Source: Pseudoxanthomonas gei (GTDB lineage: Bacteria > Pseudomonadota > Gammaproteobacteria > Xanthomonadales > Xanthomonadaceae). From it: a DNA stretch of 64,000 bases. The DNA is taken from NCBI RefSeq assembly GCF_010119615.1, contig NZ_QOVG01000010.1:81970-145969 (forward strand), in the 5' to 3' direction. Made by a program: the position numbers and the translations under genes. Shown in pieces: positions 29,154-38,122 of this stretch. Within the stretch, counting starts at the first letter, position 1. Every line of letters starts with the position of its first letter. Below the pieces are notes generated by a model. The model did not search any database. It saw nothing but the letters and a program-made list of their open reading frames with translations, and was not told where the DNA came from.

Positions 29154-29791
29154 TCCGAGTCTGCCTGGTCGACGACCAGAACCTGGTGCGCCAGGGCATC
29201 CGCTCGCTGTTGGCGCTCGATGACGGCATCGAGGTGGTCGGCGAAGCCGCCGATGGCAAGCAGGCGGTGGAGCTGGTGCCGCAACTGCGTCCGGACGTGG
29301 TGCTGATGGACATGCGCATGCCGGTGATGTCCGGGCTTGAGGCCTTGCAGGCCCTGGCCGCCGCCGGCCAGCTACCGCCGTCGATCATCCTGACCACCTT
29401 CGACGACGACCAGCTGGTGCTGGCCGGCCTGAAGGCAGGCGCCAAGGGCTACCTGCTGAAGGACGTTTCGCTGGAACAACTGGTGGGCGCGATCCGCGCC
29501 GTGGCCTCGGGCGGCTCGCTGGTGCAGCCGGCGGTTACCCAGCGCCTGCTCTCGGGCCTGGAGCACATGCGCAACGACTTCGTCAGCCTGGATCGCCCCG
29601 ATCCGTTGACCGACCGGGAAACCGAGATCCTGCGGCTGATGGCCAGTGGCTTCTCCAACAAGGAGATCGCCAATTCGCTGGGCGTGGCCGAAGGCACCAT
29701 CAAGAACCACGTCTCCAACATCCTGTCCAAGCTCGGCGTGCGCGACCGCACGCGCGCGGTTCTTAAAGCCTTCGAGCTGCAGCTGGTGTGA
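29150..29791 (+). CDS. NarL/FixJ-family response regulator
   Basis: 213 residues. Receiver domain 1-120: the acidic pair is in CLVDDQN, phosphorylatable Asp54 in VVLMDMRMP, Thr in ILTTFDD and Lys in KGYLLKDVS. The LuxR-type HTH is at ~145-205 (PLTDRETEILRLMASGFSNKEI, GVAEGTIKNHVSNILSKLGV). It overlaps the kinase gene by 4 bp, so the pair is translationally coupled. The target genes are not evident from the sequence. Confidence 0.95.
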   Translation: MIRVCLVDDQNLVRQGIRSLLALDDGIEVVGEAADGKQAVELVPQLRPDVVLMDMRMPVMSGLEALQALAAAGQLPPSIILTTFDDDQLVLAGLKAGAKGYLLKDVSLEQLVGAIRAVASGGSLVQPAVTQRLLSGLEHMRNDFVSLDRPDPLTDRETEILRLMASGFSNKEIANSLGVAEGTIKNHVSNILSKLGVRDRTRAVLKAFELQLV

Positions 29792-29827
29792 AGCCGGATG
29801 GCCTCGGCGAGGCGCTCTCCAGCCATG

Positions 29828-29854
29828 CCTCCACGCTGCATTGCAGCGTGGAGG
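29828..29854. terminator. strong hairpin after the two-component operon
   Basis: A perfect 13-bp stem CCTCCACGCTGCA/TGCAGCGTGGAGG with a 1-nt loop, 37 bp after the response-regulator stop. No T run follows, so it may be an attenuator, an mRNA-stabilising stem, or a rho-assisted end rather than a classical terminator. Confidence 0.5.
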
Positions 29855-29955
29855 GAAGGTTAAAAGCAGGTGCTGACCGATTCCGCCAAGCCTGCTAGGA
29901 TGCGCGCTGCGTATATATCTTACTGGCCATGGGATCGGCCCCCGGAGACTGCTGA

Positions 29956-31128
29956 ATGACCCGTTTGATCGAGTTCGTGATTGCGTTGGCGCTTGTCCTG
30001 GCGCTGTTCCTGGTGGTCGGCCTGGTGCTCCCCTCCAAGCGGCACCTTGAAGAATCCACTGAAACCAATCGCCGCATGACGATTGTGTTCGATACCGTCA
30101 ACAACGTGCGCCGGCTCAAGGACTGGAACCCGCTGATCCCGGGCAAGGCGGGCGAGCTCACCTATTCAGGCGGCGGAGAAGGCCATACCGGTGTCGGCGC
30201 GCGAGTCGACTTCACTTCCAGCGACGACCGCTGGGGCAAGGGCCACTGGGAAATCACCGAGAGCGTGGCCCCGGGAACGGCCGGCGGAACCGGCAAGGTC
30301 GGTTACGCGATCGAGGACCAGACCCCGGGTTCCAACAAGAAGACCCTGATTACGCTTTCGCCCACCGGCAAGAATGGCCGCAACGTCCAGATCACCCAGA
30401 CCTATGACGTCGACTATGGATGGAACCTGTTCGGCCGCTTCAACGGCATGTACGTCAGCCGCCACGTGGGTGACAACATCGACTCGGGCCTGTTCAAGCT
30501 GACCAACATGCTGGCCACGGTTCCCAATTTCGACTACCGCATCGAAGGCAGCAAGCTGACCGGCCTCAAGCTGGTCGAGCTGCCCGCTGAAGACCTGCTG
30601 GTGGTTGACGCCGGCAACATCGAGCGGAGCAACGACGCGATCAAGACTTCCATCAAGGCCAACCAGGAATGGATCAAGCGCGTGATGGAAAGCAACGGTC
30701 TGGAAGCCGCGGGTCCGGTGCGCATCATCACCACCGATTTCGGTTCCGAGAAATATGCGTTCGACGTGGCGCAACCGGTGCGCAAGCGCAGCGGCGCGTC
30801 GCCGGCCAAGCCGGCTGAGGGCGACAAGGCCAAGCCCGAGGCTGCGCCTGCTCCGACGGTCGCCCCCGTGGCTTCCACCGGACCGCTCAAGGTCTCGGTA
30901 TCCGGCACGCCGGTTGAATATGTGCATGTGGAACCGCGCAAGGCGGCCAGCGGCAGTTACGTGGGTTACATGGCTGAGCTGGACGGGGTGCGTAATGCGC
31001 TGCGGGCCTGGGCGATGACCAACGGCTATGAAGTGGCGGACCGTCCCTACGAGTCCTGGAAGGGTGGCGTGGACCAGTCCTTCACCGCTGACGGCGCGTT
31101 CGACATCTACTGGGCCGTGAAGCCCTGA
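29956..31128 (+). CDS. membrane-anchored SRPBCC / polyketide-cyclase-like protein
   Basis: 390 residues. One N-terminal transmembrane helix (LIEFVIALALVLALFLVVGLVL) anchors a START-like SRPBCC domain (~35-180: RMTIVFDTVNNVRRLKDWNP, GVGARVDFTS, WEITESVAPG, ITQTYDVDYGWNLFGRF). A second part (~200-390) resembles the effector-binding fold of GyrI-like proteins (ELPAEDLLVVDAG, AWAMTNGYEVADRPYESW). A Lys/Pro/Ala linker separates the lobes (KPAEGDKAKPEAAPAP). It likely binds a hydrophobic ligand at the periplasmic face. ATG at 29956 after CCCGGAGAC. Confidence 0.75.
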   Translation: MTRLIEFVIALALVLALFLVVGLVLPSKRHLEESTETNRRMTIVFDTVNNVRRLKDWNPLIPGKAGELTYSGGGEGHTGVGARVDFTSSDDRWGKGHWEITESVAPGTAGGTGKVGYAIEDQTPGSNKKTLITLSPTGKNGRNVQITQTYDVDYGWNLFGRFNGMYVSRHVGDNIDSGLFKLTNMLATVPNFDYRIEGSKLTGLKLVELPAEDLLVVDAGNIERSNDAIKTSIKANQEWIKRVMESNGLEAAGPVRIITTDFGSEKYAFDVAQPVRKRSGASPAKPAEGDKAKPEAAPAPTVAPVASTGPLKVSVSGTPVEYVHVEPRKAASGSYVGYMAELDGVRNALRAWAMTNGYEVADRPYESWKGGVDQSFTADGAFDIYWAVKP

Positions 31129-31164
31129 CGCGAGGCGGGCGCCAGTCCGCCGCGCGGGTTTCAA

Positions 31165-31190
31165 CAACGCGCCGCTTTTGCGGCGCGTTG
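31165..31190 (+). terminator. rho-independent terminator
   Basis: A perfect 11-bp stem CAACGCGCCGC/GCGGCGCGTTG with loop TTTT lies 37 bp past the SRPBCC stop and is followed by a short T-containing run (CATTTC). The weak T tract makes termination likely but not certain. Confidence 0.7.
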
Positions 31191-31299
31191 CATTTCGGGC
31201 CTGGAACAGGCTGGCCCGGGGACAGTTGTATCGGGGATGGTTCGGGGTTGGGGCGCGCCGCCAACCGCCACAAACGCTGCACTAGCATGGGGTTGAATC

Positions 31300-31674
31300 T
31301 TGTCTAGCTACGACCGACGTCAGCGCAAGCCTTCCCTGCTCGCATTTGCCGGTGCCCTGCTGGCCGCGCTGGCCGTGGCCCTGGGTGCCTATGCCTCGCA
31401 TGGCGTCACCGACGCCCATGCCCAATCCAACCTGCAGACAGCGACCCTCTACGCATTCGGCCATGGCGTGGCGCTGGCCGCGTTGGCGGCAGGCACGACC
31501 CGTTCACTGGGCAAGGCAGGCCTGTACCTGCTGCTGCTCGGTACGCTGCTGTTTTCCGGCAGCCTGGCGCTGGCCGCCATGGGTCAGCTGGACACCACCA
31601 GGCTGGCTCCGGTGGGTGGTATCAGTTTGATGCTGGGCTGGGTGCTGTGGGCCGGCGATGCCTTGCGCCGCTGA
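31300..31674 (+). CDS. DUF423 family inner-membrane protein
   Basis: 124 residues with four hydrophobic segments. Family motifs are GALLAALAVALGAYASHGV near the N-terminus, LQTATLYAFGHGVALAAL, and LLLLGTLLFSGSLALAAMGQ. DUF423 (YgdD-type) proteins are small membrane proteins of unknown function found widely in proteobacteria. The start is TTG at 31300 with ATGGGG upstream. No ATG in frame would preserve the first helix. It stands alone after the terminator at 31165. Confidence 0.85.
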   Translation: MSSYDRRQRKPSLLAFAGALLAALAVALGAYASHGVTDAHAQSNLQTATLYAFGHGVALAALAAGTTRSLGKAGLYLLLLGTLLFSGSLALAAMGQLDTTRLAPVGGISLMLGWVLWAGDALRR

Positions 31675-31720
31675 GCGGGCCGGGCCAGCTGCCGCGAACG
31701 TCGGCGGAAAGCCTCGCCTC

Positions 31721-32758
31721 CTATTCGGCTGAAACCTGCAGCACCAGCTTGCCGAAGTTTTCCCCGGTGAAGAGCTTGACCAGGGATTCGGGGAACGTAT
31801 CCAGCCCCAGCACCACGTCTTCTCGCGATTTCAGGCGGCCGTCCTTGAGGTATCCGGCCAGTTCGGCGATGGCGACCGGGTAGCGGTCGGCATAGTCGAA
31901 CACCACGATGCCTTCCATGCGCGCGCGGTTGACCAGCAGCGACAGGTAGTTCTTCGGTCCCTGCACGGCGGTGGTGGCGTTGTACTGCGAGATTGCGCCG
32001 CAGATGATGATGCGGGCCTTGCGGCGCAGGCGTGCCAGCACGTGGTCGAGGATCTCGCCGCCGACATTGTCGAAGTAGATGTCGATGCCCTCGGGGCAGT
32101 GCTCCTTCAGGCCTGCGCGCACGTCCTCGTTCTTGTAATCGATGCAGGCGTCGAAGCCCAGCTCATTGACCACGAAATCGCACTTGGCCTTGCCGCCGGC
32201 GATGCCGACCACGCGGCAGCCCTTTATCTTCGCCAGTTGCCCGACCGTCTGCCCGACCGCGCCGGAGGCGCCAGAGACCACAACCACATCGCCTTCCTTC
32301 GGCTGGCCCACGTCCATCAGCCCGAAGTAGCCGGTCATGCCGGGCATGCCCAGCACATTCAGCCACTGGGTGATGCTGCCCATGCGCAGATCGATCCTGC
32401 TGATGCCCTGGCGCTTGATTTCCATGGGCGTGAACTGACGGTACTCCTGCACGCCCAGGCCGCCGGTGACCAGGTCGCCGGGCGCGAATCGCGCATCGTT
32501 CGATGCCACCACCTTGCCGATGCCGCCGGCGCGCATCACCTCGCCGATCTCGACCGGCGCGATATACGACTTGCCTTCGTTCATCCAGCCGCGCATGGCC
32601 GGGTCCAGCGACAGGCACAGGGTCTTGACCAGCACGCCGCCTTCGACCGGCTCGCCCACGGCCTCCGTCGTGAACTGCCAGTTGTCGCGCTTGGTCATGC
32701 CGACCGGGCGCGCGGCCAGGCGGATCTGGTGGTTCTGCAGCGAGGCAAGCTCGGTCAT
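31721..32758 (-). CDS. NADP-dependent MDR oxidoreductase (CurA/leukotriene-B4 dehydrogenase-like)
   Basis: 345 residues, medium-chain dehydrogenase/reductase without catalytic zinc. It has a GroES-like N-terminal domain (CLSLDPAMRGWMNEGKSY, FAPGDLVTGGLGVQEY) and a Rossmann fold with VVVVSGASGAVGQTVGQLAK (GxGxxG variant AxGxxG), then IDIYFDNVGGEILDHVL. The pattern matches YncB/CurA and prostaglandin reductases, which reduce alpha,beta-unsaturated ketones using NADPH. The ATG at 32758 (MTELASLQNHQIRL) is the family start. The gene lies downstream of the VanY gene on the same strand, 37 bp away. Confidence 0.92.
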   Translation of the reverse strand: MTELASLQNHQIRLAARPVGMTKRDNWQFTTEAVGEPVEGGVLVKTLCLSLDPAMRGWMNEGKSYIAPVEIGEVMRAGGIGKVVASNDARFAPGDLVTGGLGVQEYRQFTPMEIKRQGISRIDLRMGSITQWLNVLGMPGMTGYFGLMDVGQPKEGDVVVVSGASGAVGQTVGQLAKIKGCRVVGIAGGKAKCDFVVNELGFDACIDYKNEDVRAGLKEHCPEGIDIYFDNVGGEILDHVLARLRRKARIIICGAISQYNATTAVQGPKNYLSLLVNRARMEGIVVFDYADRYPVAIAELAGYLKDGRLKSREDVVLGLDTFPESLVKLFTGENFGKLVLQVSAE

Positions 32759-32795
32759 ATGGGTTCCAGTGGATTGAGGCAGGATGGAGGCGGGT

Positions 32796-33602
32796 TCAGG
32801 ACGTGGCGCCGCGGTAATGCCAATGCCATGGCTCATAGACGATGCCATGCGGGTTGTCGCGCGGGTAACTCATGTGGAAACCGGCATCGCCCGCATGCGT
32901 GGTCAGCCAGGCGAAAGCCGCGGTGGCTTCGAAGGACTCCTCGGCCGGCAGTTCGCCGGGTGCGCCGATATCCAGCGCATTGCCGCTGTGATGCTCGCTG
33001 TAGCCCGGCGCGGCATTGACGGTCAGGATCTGTTGCACCGACTGCCCGCGGGCCAGCTTGCGTTCGAAGATGCCGAGCTGGTAATCGTGGCTGCGATAAC
33101 CGGAGATCGCCTCCAGCGCCACGCCGTCGGCGGCCGCCGCCTGGCGCATTGACTGCCATGCACGCGTCGCGCTGGCAGTCAGCCACAGCGGGCGCCGGTA
33201 GCGATCGAAGCCGGCAAAGGCAAGGGCGGCCGGTTCCGGCACCAGCGCCAGGCCGGCCTGGTCGCCATAACCTTCGTCCAGGCCAAGGAAATGCAGGCGC
33301 TCGATCAAGCGGTCCAGCGGCAGTTCGCCGGCCGCATCGATGTCGAAACCATGCTCGGTGCTCAGGCCGTCCAGTGCATCAAGGGCCGCTTGGGCGCCCG
33401 GACCGCGGGTCCAGCGCGGCAGCAGCGTGTGCAGACCCTCAGGCAGCAGCGCGGCCAGGTAGCGACCGTCGTGCTTGCGACGCAGCACCGCGCGGGCGCG
33501 CGACAGGATCCGTGCATCGGCATTGCTGCGCGCGCGCAGCAGGCCGCCGGGCCAGAGTTCGATATCCGGGGTGTTGAGCAGGAAACGGGGGCGTTCGCGC
33601 AT
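32796..33602 (-). CDS. VanY-type D-alanyl-D-alanine carboxypeptidase (M15B)
   Basis: 268 residues. The zinc-peptidase motifs are EAISGYRSHDYQ, then GYSEHHSGNALDIG (SxHxxGxAxD), and WHWHYRG at the C-terminus; these carry the zinc His/Asp/His and catalytic Glu. No obvious signal peptide is present at the ATG (MRERPRFLLNTPDIELWPGG), so either it is cytoplasmic (like recycling LD/DD-carboxypeptidases) or exported otherwise. It should trim terminal D-Ala from peptidoglycan peptides. It is the last gene of a run from 36810, 9 bp after the PH-like gene. Confidence 0.9.
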   Translation of the reverse strand: MRERPRFLLNTPDIELWPGGLLRARSNADARILSRARAVLRRKHDGRYLAALLPEGLHTLLPRWTRGPGAQAALDALDGLSTEHGFDIDAAGELPLDRLIERLHFLGLDEGYGDQAGLALVPEPAALAFAGFDRYRRPLWLTASATRAWQSMRQAAAADGVALEAISGYRSHDYQLGIFERKLARGQSVQQILTVNAAPGYSEHHSGNALDIGAPGELPAEESFEATAAFAWLTTHAGDAGFHMSYPRDNPHGIVYEPWHWHYRGATS

Positions 33603-33611
33603 CGGCCCAGC

Positions 33612-34205
33612 TTAGCGGTGCGGCGATTGCGCCGCCAGCTCGCGCAGGCGCTGGAGCAGGGCGTCCGGTTGCCGGGGTTGCAGCAGCAGGTCGCGGCCGT
33701 TGCTTGTCGGCAACCACAGCACGCGCGGTCCTCCAGTGATGGCGACGAAAGCCTTGTGGCCATTGCGCAGGCGGAAATAGCCACTGCTGAAACCTGGCAG
33801 CGCGAAACCGTTGCTCTTGATGCGCGGCTTGTATCCTTTGTGCTCGTCGAGATCGATCACCCGCGCCTGACCCAGTTGCAGTTCCGACAGCGGCAGCGAC
33901 TGCGAGTAGAAACTCGACTTCACCTCCAGGCGCGACGCCGTCAGCTGTACGCGGTGCCTGAGCATCGCCCGGTCAAGCACGAACCAGAGCGCAAGCGTCA
34001 GCGCCAGCAAGCCCGCCAGTATCGCGGCCGAAGCCAGCGCGGGGCTGCCGCTGGCCGGCTTCACGGGGGCAGCACCTTGGCGTGCCCAGAGCAGCGAGAC
34101 AGCAGTGATGATCAGGGGCAGCAGCACGCACAGGAAGAACAGCAGCAATCGCGCGCTGGCGTCGACTGGAACCAGTTGCAGGCGCGGGTCTGAATCCTTG
34201 TCCAT
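33612..34205 (-). CDS. PH-like domain inner-membrane protein
   Basis: 197 residues with two membrane spans (LLLFFLCVLLPLIITAVSLL and ASAAILAGLLALTLALWFV), then a soluble beta-rich domain with bacterial PH-like features: VQLTASRLEVKSSFYSQSLPLSELQLGQARVIDL-type strand layout and a C-terminal helix (PDALLQRLRELAAQ). The region around the RIKSNGFALPGFSSGYFRL stretch is well formed. The role is unknown; such proteins often sit in membrane-stress operons. It lies 21 bp downstream of the hydrolase gene and 9 bp upstream of the VanY gene. Confidence 0.7.
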   Translation of the reverse strand: MDKDSDPRLQLVPVDASARLLLFFLCVLLPLIITAVSLLWARQGAAPVKPASGSPALASAAILAGLLALTLALWFVLDRAMLRHRVQLTASRLEVKSSFYSQSLPLSELQLGQARVIDLDEHKGYKPRIKSNGFALPGFSSGYFRLRNGHKAFVAITGGPRVLWLPTSNGRDLLLQPRQPDALLQRLRELAAQSPHR

Positions 34206-34226
34206 CCCGTATCCCGGCGCCAGCGC

Positions 34227-35543
34227 TCAGTGAAGCCGGATCCAGGAGGCGACATCGTCGATCAGCTGCCCGTCGACATGGCCGCCGGGCTTGCTGTATT
34301 CCGCCAACGTGCCCGCTCCCTCACCGGCGATGCCCAGATGATTGAGCGCGGGATAGTGCCTGAAGCTGGCGCGTGGCCTGGTCGCGAAGCCTTTCTTCCA
34401 CAACTGCCAGTCGGTATCGACGACCTGGAAATCGCGACCGCCCTGCAACAGCAGCATGGGCAGGCCCACCGCGCGCGCGTCGGCCAGCGGATCGATCTTT
34501 TCGAATGCGCGCCAGTAAGCTGCGGGCAGACCGAGCGGCGTGTCCTGGTCGGCAACCGCGCCGTCGCCACGGACCCTGGCGATCTTGCGGTCCAGCTGCT
34601 CCAGGAATTTGTGCTCCTGCGCATCGATGACGCCATCGGCGCCGAGCAGGTATCGGTTCTGCTCGGGCAGGATCGTCAGCAGCGAACGCGCCGGGGCGGC
34701 GAACAGGATCAGGCCGGCGACATGGCCTGACCGCTGCGCGATGCGCGGGGCAAGCATGCCGCCCTGGCTGTGGCCGAGTACGAAGACCTTGCCGGGATCG
34801 ATGCCTGGCGCAGCGCGCAACGCGGCCACGGCGGCGACCGCGTCGTCGGTGGTTTCCTCATCCATCGTGTATTTGCCGTTGGCAAAATCCTGCGGGCGCG
34901 CCTTGCTGCGTTTTTCGTAGCGCAGCACGGCAATGCCCTGCGCCGCCAGGCCGCGCGCAATATCCAGGAAAGGACGGTTCGGGCCGATGGTCTCATCGCG
35001 GTCCTGTGGGCCGGAGCCATGCACCAGCACCACCGCGGCGATTCGTGCCGAGGCCGGCGCCTTGGGCATGGCCAACGTGCCGGGCAGGTCGCCCACCGCG
35101 AAATCCCGCTCGATGTAGCTGGCATCGGCTGCAGGTGCGGCCGCGGGAGCGGGCGGTGCGGGCTGGACCAGGAAGCCGGCAATCCGGCCCTTGGCCTCGA
35201 CCACCACTTGCGCGAGCAACTCGCCATTGGCGTAGTGCAGTGGCACCACGACCACCTGTATGCCCTGGTGCGGGGTCACTTTCGCCTTGCCGCGCCCGTT
35301 GGCGGCGCCGAGTTGCACGGGCAGGGATTCCCACACCGCCTTGAGCTTGTCAGCGGGCACGGCGGCGGCCATCTCCGGCGTAAACATGGCTTCGGCTTGA
35401 TCGTATTGCCGCGCGTCCATCCGGTCGAGCAGGCGCTTGGCAATGTCTTCCGGTGCATCGGCCGCAAGGGCTGCCGGCGAGGTGATCAGCAAGGCGGCGA
35501 AGACCAGCAGGCTGGCCAGCAGCAGGGATGCCCGATGGCTCAT
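34227..35543 (-). CDS. secreted alpha/beta hydrolase with N-terminal DUF3887 domain
   Basis: 438 residues. A Sec signal peptide (LLASLLVFAALLITSPAALAA) is followed by DUF3887 (~30-125, NTF2-like: AKRLLDRMDARQYDQAEAMF) and an alpha/beta hydrolase (~150-438). The oxyanion HGSGPQDRDET and the nucleophile GHSQGG are typical; the catalytic Asp is probably in LLLQGGRDFQV and the His in YPALNHLGI. It may hydrolyse esters or amides in the periplasm. Its ATG at 35543 follows the DUF4177 stop by one base, within the operon starting at 36810. Confidence 0.9.
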   Translation of the reverse strand: MSHRASLLLASLLVFAALLITSPAALAADAPEDIAKRLLDRMDARQYDQAEAMFTPEMAAAVPADKLKAVWESLPVQLGAANGRGKAKVTPHQGIQVVVVPLHYANGELLAQVVVEAKGRIAGFLVQPAPPAPAAAPAADASYIERDFAVGDLPGTLAMPKAPASARIAAVVLVHGSGPQDRDETIGPNRPFLDIARGLAAQGIAVLRYEKRSKARPQDFANGKYTMDEETTDDAVAAVAALRAAPGIDPGKVFVLGHSQGGMLAPRIAQRSGHVAGLILFAAPARSLLTILPEQNRYLLGADGVIDAQEHKFLEQLDRKIARVRGDGAVADQDTPLGLPAAYWRAFEKIDPLADARAVGLPMLLLQGGRDFQVVDTDWQLWKKGFATRPRASFRHYPALNHLGIAGEGAGTLAEYSKPGGHVDGQLIDDVASWIRLH

Positions 35544-35544
35544 C

Positions 35545-35724
35545 TCACGCCTCCTTCCTGAAATAAAGCCGGACCACGTCGGCCGCGGAAGTCTGGTTGA
35601 CGGTCACCAGTTCCCATCCCAGCGCGCCGAACTTGTCCAGCTCCATCTGGATCCTCTCCCCCAGCTTGCCGCCGAACAGACTGAACGATACTTCGACCAC
35701 CTTGTGACTCCAGCGCTTGCTCAC
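35545..35724 (-). CDS. DUF4177 small protein
   Basis: 59 residues, readable on the minus strand from GTG 35724 to TGA 35545. It begins [19 protein letters not shown], has a central helix GERIQMELDKFGALG, and then WELVTVNQTSAADVVRLYF. The pattern of a strand, a helix ending LGWELV, and a strand with VRLYFRK matches the DUF4177 family (YEYKVV...LGWELV...). Function is unknown. Its GTG overlaps the stop of the Arc-like gene (GTGA), and its stop is one base from the hydrolase ATG, so it is tightly coupled in the operon. Confidence 0.8.
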   Translation of the reverse strand: MSKRWSHKVVEVSFSLFGGKLGERIQMELDKFGALGWELVTVNQTSAADVVRLYFRKEA

Positions 35725-35909
35725 TTTCCCGGCTCCTTGTTGTTGTCGTCTTCATTGGCCCTGGGCAGGCGCCCGGCCTTGCGCAGCGCATCGCGCAGCA
35801 CGTACTCGATCTGCGAATTCAGCGAACGCAGTTCGTCGTTCGACCAACGCTGCATCGCGTCCAGGACCTCGGCGCTGATGCGCAGGGGATAGGCCTTCTT
35901 CTCCGCCAC
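35721..35909 (-). CDS. Arc-family ribbon-helix-helix DNA-binding protein
   Basis: 62 residues. The N-terminal beta strand (KKAYPLRIS) pairs in an RHH dimer and inserts in the major groove; helices follow: [25 protein letters not shown] carries the [14 protein letters not shown] signature of Arc-like proteins. The tail is charged and likely disordered. The start is GTG at 35909. It lies 22 bp after the SPFH gene and overlaps the DUF4177 gene. It is a good candidate for an autorepressor acting on the palindrome at 36839-36855 (inference). Confidence 0.88.
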   Translation of the reverse strand: MAEKKAYPLRISAEVLDAMQRWSNDELRSLNSQIEYVLRDALRKAGRLPRANEDDNNKEPGK

Positions 35910-35931
35910 GATCGGGTCCGTTCCGCCCGGC

Positions 35932-36810
35932 TCAGTACAGCGTGCCGGCGTTGACGATCGGCTGGGTACCGCGCTCGGAGCACAATACGACCAGCAGGTT
36001 GCTGACCATCGCCGCCTTGCGCTCCTCGTCCAGGTGCACCACGCCGTTCTTCTGCAGTTCGTTGAGCGCCATTTCGACCATGCCCACGGCGCCGGCCACG
36101 ATGCGGGTGCGTGCGGCGATCACCGCGTTGGCCTGCTGCCGCTGCAGCATGGCCTGGGCGATCTCCGGCGCGTAGGCCAAGTGGCTGATGCGCGCGTCCA
36201 GTACCTGCACGCCGGCATCGGCCAGGCGGTCCTGCAATTCATCCAGCAGGTGCTTGGACACCTCGGTGGCATGGCTGCGCAGCGCGAGCTGGCCGTCCTC
36301 GTGCTGGTCATAGGGATAGCTGGTGGCCATGGTGCGCAGCGCCGACTCGGACTGGATGTGGACGAAGCTTTCGTAGTCGTCGACGTTGTAGACCGCTTCG
36401 GCCGAATCCACCACTTGCCACACGATCACCGCGGCGATCTCGATCGGGCTGCCATCCAGCTCATTGACCTTGAGCTTGCCGCTTTCGAAATTGCGCACCC
36501 GCTGGGACACCTTCTTCTTGGTGTAGAAGGGGTTGTTCCAGCGCAGGCCGTTGTCCTTGACCGTGCCGACGTATTTGCCGAACAGGCTGACCACGGCGGC
36601 CTGGTTGGGCTGCACCGTGTACAGGCCGATCAGGCTGAGGAAGGCCACCAGGCCGAGCAGCACGCCGGCCACGATCATCAGCGGCGCGGGCGTGCCTGCC
36701 TTGGTCGCACTGACGCCCTGGATGAAGAGCCAGCCGGCAAACACGGAAATCACCAGCACGCCGAGCAGGAAGGGGATGCCGGGCAGGGAGCGGAGCGGGT
36801 TTTCTTTCAT
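35932..36810 (-). CDS. SPFH/band-7 (stomatin/prohibitin-like) membrane protein
   Basis: 292 residues. Two N-terminal membrane segments ([18 protein letters not shown] and [20 protein letters not shown]) precede an SPFH domain (~80-240: [40 protein letters not shown]). The [19 protein letters not shown] helix is a typical coiled-coil oligomerisation region. SPFH proteins organise membrane microdomains or regulate membrane proteases. The ATG at 36810 has AGAGGAC upstream; a frame extending to 37002 overlaps purT. It opens a six-gene operon ending with the VanY gene. Confidence 0.9.
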   Translation of the reverse strand: MKENPLRSLPGIPFLLGVLVISVFAGWLFIQGVSATKAGTPAPLMIVAGVLLGLVAFLSLIGLYTVQPNQAAVVSLFGKYVGTVKDNGLRWNNPFYTKKKVSQRVRNFESGKLKVNELDGSPIEIAAVIVWQVVDSAEAVYNVDDYESFVHIQSESALRTMATSYPYDQHEDGQLALRSHATEVSKHLLDELQDRLADAGVQVLDARISHLAYAPEIAQAMLQRQQANAVIAARTRIVAGAVGMVEMALNELQKNGVVHLDEERKAAMVSNLLVVLCSERGTQPIVNAGTLY

Positions 36811-36838
36811 CGGTATGTCCTCTCGAGTTCGAAAGAAA

Positions 36839-36855
36839 GATATCAAATTGATATC
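36839..36855. promoter_or_regulatory. perfect 17-bp palindrome upstream of the SPFH operon, candidate operator
   Basis: GATATCAA-A-TTGATATC is a perfect inverted repeat with a single central base. It lies 28 bp upstream of the SPFH start codon and is AT-rich against a GC-rich background. Arc-like RHH dimers commonly bind short palindromic operators; the Arc-like protein encoded two genes into this operon is the obvious candidate. It also lies 74 bp upstream of purT on the other strand. Confidence 0.6.
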
Positions 36856-36928
36856 AGGTGTCAATGGGCCCGATGGCGCCCGCGCCGGGCCGGCTAAAAT
36901 GCGCAGCCCTTCCGCTGGAACCCGCCGC

Positions 36929-38113
36929 ATGACGACCCTAGGCACGCCTCTTTCCGTCCATGCCACCCGCGTCCTGCTGCTCGGATCGGGCGAGCTGGGC
37001 AAGGAAGTGGCACTGGAGCTGCAGCGGTTCGGGGTGGAAGTGATCGCCGCCGACCGTTATGCGGACGCGCCGGCCATGCAGGTCGCGCATCGCTCGCATG
37101 TGCTGGACATGCTCGATCCCGCTGCATTGCGGGCGCTGATCGCGCTGGAAAAACCGCACCTAGTGGTGCCGGAAATCGAGGCCATCCATACCCAGACCCT
37201 GGTGGAAATGGAGCGCGACCAGGGCCTGCGGGTCATCCCGACGGCACGTGCGGCGCGCCTGACCATGGACCGCGAAGGCATCCGCAGGCTGGCGGCCGAG
37301 ACCCTGGGATTGCCGACTTCACCCTATCGCTTCGTCGACACCCACGCCGATTACCGCGAAGCGGTCGCCGCCATCGGCCTGCCGTGCGTGGTCAAACCGG
37401 TGATGTCGTCATCGGGCAAGGGCCAGAGCACGCCACGCACCGAAGCCGAGGTCGATGCCGCCTGGGACTACGCCCAGACCGGCGGCCGCGCCGGCGCAGG
37501 GCGGGTCATCGTCGAAGGCTTCGTCGATTTCGATTACGAGATCACCCTGCTGACCGTGCGCCATGCCGGCGGTACCGCCTTCTGCGACCCCATCGGCCAC
37601 TGGCAGAAGGACGGCGACTACCGCGAGAGCTGGCAGCCGCAACCGATGTCGGCCCTGGCGCTGCAGCGATCGCAGCAGATCGCCCAGGCCATCACCGATG
37701 ACCTGGGCGGGCTGGGGCTGTTCGGCGTGGAGCTGTTCGTGAAAGGCGACGAGGTCTGGTTCAGCGAAGTGTCGCCGCGGCCGCACGACACCGGGCTGGT
37801 GACGCTGGTTTCGCAGGACCTCAGCGAATTCGCATTGCATGCGCGCGCCATCCTCTGCCTGCCCATTCCGGCCATTCGCCAGCTGGGTCCGTCGGCTTCC
37901 TGCGCGATGCTGGCCCAGGGCCATGGCGTGCCGGTGTTCTCCAACATCGAGGCCGCGCTGCAGGCGCCCGACTCGGGTCTGCGCCTGTTCGGCAAGCCGC
38001 GGGTGGAAGGCCAGCGCCGGGTCGGCGTGACCCTGGCGCGCGCAGCCAGCGTGGACGCGGCGCGGGCGCAGGCGGCCCAGGCCTGTGCGGCCATCACCAT
38101 TGAACTTCAATAA
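36929..38113 (+). CDS. purT: formate-dependent phosphoribosylglycinamide formyltransferase
   Basis: 394 residues of ATP-grasp fold. It converts GAR, formate and ATP to FGAR in purine synthesis. Landmarks: [20 protein letters not shown] (N-terminal Rossmann), [13 protein letters not shown], the ATP-grasp lid [58 protein letters not shown] and the C-terminal [10 protein letters not shown] at 36929 gives MTTLGTPLS; the frame open from 36533 reads through the SPFH gene antisense. It diverges from the SPFH operon, with the palindrome at 36839 between them. Confidence 0.96.
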   Translation: MTTLGTPLSVHATRVLLLGSGELGKEVALELQRFGVEVIAADRYADAPAMQVAHRSHVLDMLDPAALRALIALEKPHLVVPEIEAIHTQTLVEMERDQGLRVIPTARAARLTMDREGIRRLAAETLGLPTSPYRFVDTHADYREAVAAIGLPCVVKPVMSSSGKGQSTPRTEAEVDAAWDYAQTGGRAGAGRVIVEGFVDFDYEITLLTVRHAGGTAFCDPIGHWQKDGDYRESWQPQPMSALALQRSQQIAQAITDDLGGLGLFGVELFVKGDEVWFSEVSPRPHDTGLVTLVSQDLSEFALHARAILCLPIPAIRQLGPSASCAMLAQGHGVPVFSNIEAALQAPDSGLRLFGKPRVEGQRRVGVTLARAASVDAARAQAAQACAAITIELQ

Positions 38114-38122
38114 GGAAACACG

